Below are positions 63,116-64,000 of a stretch of 64,000 bases of DNA, piece after piece; positions within the stretch are counted from its first letter, which is position 1, and every line of letters starts with the position of its first letter. Both the position numbers and the translations under genes were made by a program. The notes under the pieces were generated by a model that ran no database searches, was not told the origin of the DNA, and was given only the letters and a program-made list of their open reading frames with translations. Origin of the DNA: an uncultured Acetatifactor sp. (GTDB taxonomy: Bacteria; Bacillota; Clostridia; Lachnospirales; Lachnospiraceae); NCBI GenBank assembly GCA_910577235.1, contig CAJTMX010000014.1, positions 1-64,000 of the forward strand, read 5' to 3'.

Positions 63116-63645
63116 GTATTATCACCTATCTCCTTTAGAGTCTCGTTCACCAGACTGTCCTGGATATCCGCGTTCATGGAAACCGACACGGCCTTGCCAG
63201 CCATCATCGCGGCAATACCTATCATCTCCCGTTTCACTTCATCCGCCATCTTCTGTTTCTCCAGCTGGGCTTCCGTGCGGGCTCTCTCCATGATCCGCGC
63301 CGCCTCTTCCCTGGCCTTGGCGACGATCTCGTTCTCATTCTCCAGCGCGCGCTTGCGGGCCTCGCTGAGAATCTCTTCCGCCTCTCTATTGATATCTCTT
63401 ATCTTGGCCTCATACTCTTCCTTCAGTTCGGTGGCCTGCTCCATACTGCTTTTGGCATCGTCCAGCTCGTTTTTGATCTTGTTCTGACGGTCCTGCAGCA
63501 TTTTCCGGGCAGGATTAAACAGAAAATAACTCAGCGCCAAAAACAGAATAAAGATCGCGATGATCATCAGCGATGAGTCCGCCAGCAGCTGGAAGTCCAA
63601 ATCAAAGAGTCTTTCCATAGGCTCCTGAGCCGTTAAAAGTATCAT
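63103..63645 (-). CDS. atpF: ATP synthase b subunit
   Basis: A 180-residue stator with one N-terminal membrane helix (about 26-45) and a long charged coiled coil (about 55-165, KNELDDAKSSMEQATELKEE). GGAGG precedes ATG 63645. A GCCGTA/TACGGC hairpin lies between it and atpE. Confidence 0.96.
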   Translation of the reverse strand: MILLTAQEPMERLFDLDFQLLADSSLMIIAIFILFLALSYFLFNPARKMLQDRQNKIKNELDDAKSSMEQATELKEEYEAKIRDINREAEEILSEARKRALENENEIVAKAREEAARIMERARTEAQLEKQKMADEVKREMIGIAAMMAGKAVSVSMNADIQDSLVNETLKEIGDNTWLS

Positions 63646-63660
63646 TCTCTGCCTCCTTTC

Positions 63661-63685
63661 TTCTACACGCCGTATACGGCGTAGA
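63661..63685. repeat. Palindrome between atpE and atpF
   Basis: CTAC-AC-GCCGTA/TACGGC-GTAG, centred on GTATAC, sits just before the atpF Shine-Dalgarno. It may set spacing or mRNA decay between the c and b genes (inference). Confidence 0.55.
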
Positions 63686-63704
63686 TTTAATATATTTCAG
63701 AGGC

Positions 63705-63959
63705 TTATTTACCTAACGGCTTAACAAAGAGCAGCAGCATGGCGATCAGCAGACCGTACAGACCTGTGGTCTCGGCAACGGCCTGTCCCAGCAGCATGGT
63801 GGAAGTGATCGCGGACTTGGCACCCGGGTTGCGTCCCACTGCCGCGGCGGCATGACCGGCGGCAATACCCTGTCCGATACCAGGTCCGATACCGGCGATA
63901 ACCGCCAGACCCGCACCGATTGCAGAACATCCTAAAATAAATTCAGTGTTGAATTCCAT
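63705..63959 (-). CDS. atpE: ATP synthase c subunit
   Basis: An 84-residue, two-helix ring subunit. The polar loop RNPGAKS lies between the helices, and helix 2 holds the proton- or Na-carrying carboxylate in AVAETTGLYGLLIAML. AGGAGG precedes ATG 63959. atpB is expected just beyond the right edge. Confidence 0.96.
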   Translation of the reverse strand: MEFNTEFILGCSAIGAGLAVIAGIGPGIGQGIAAGHAAAAVGRNPGAKSAITSTMLLGQAVAETTGLYGLLIAMLLLFVKPLGK

Positions 63960-64000
63960 AATTGATTCCTCCTGTTTTTCGTCCTTTTTTATTTAGTTTT

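Overview
The window looks like a chromosome segment from a Gram-positive, anaerobic clostridium of the Lachnospiraceae type. Reasons: AGGAGG-like ribosome binding sites before most genes, spoVG, TelA/XpaC, DnaD plus a DnaC/DnaI-type loader, QueT and BioY ECF components, a GlgC/GlgD pair, an F-type ATP synthase operon, and a purine pathway in which a stand-alone AICAR transformylase is paired with a PurO-type IMP cyclohydrolase. No rRNA, tRNA, transposase, integrase, phage gene or CRISPR array was seen.

Layout, left to right. 1-10 kb: MBOAT/SGNH acylation pair, cysteine-rich DUF6062-like protein, TetR regulator, small acidic membrane protein, DUF2225/MocR pair, GlnRS. 9-13 kb: lipoprotein solute-binding protein with a hybrid histidine kinase. 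13-20 kb: DHH phosphoesterase, purH and purO behind a ZTP riboswitch, an orphan flagellin, guaB. 20-24.6 kb: small membrane proteins and gatCAB. 24.7-31.3 kb: a visibly AT-richer accessory block with LytTR/DUF3021, an FtsX-like ABC system with an overlapping XRE regulator, a duplicated lipoprotein gene, and a lipoprotein gene framed by 33-bp inverted repeats. 31.5-39.5 kb: heterodimeric ABC exporter, TelA/XpaC, PfkB sugar kinase. 39.5-47 kb: mfd, pth, spoVG, glgD, glgC. 47-53.4 kb (plus strand): murC, a DnaA-box cluster, dnaD, helicase loader, divergent prs, bioY, and queT behind a preQ1 riboswitch. 53.4-58.2 kb: thioesterase, large membrane-anchored protein with a papain-like C-terminus, methyltransferase, small unknown gene. 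58.2-64 kb: atpEFHAGDC, with atpB expected beyond the right edge.

Nucleotide and nucleobase supply recurs (purH, purO, guaB, prs, preQ1 and ZTP riboswitches), as do glycogen synthesis and replication initiation. The most unusual content lies in the non-coding DNA. There are three families of dispersed imperfect palindromes: a ~100-bp hairpin element, a 69-bp tandem unit with GTGCGC/GCGCAC palindromes, and a ~45-60-bp GCATATC/GATATTGC element present about eight times, including inside the ATP synthase operon. Stem sequences differ between copies while pairing is kept. Alongside these are a DnaA-box cluster ahead of the helicase-loading genes and the inverted-repeat-framed lipoprotein gene. 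All calls come from reading the sequence; no database search was possible.
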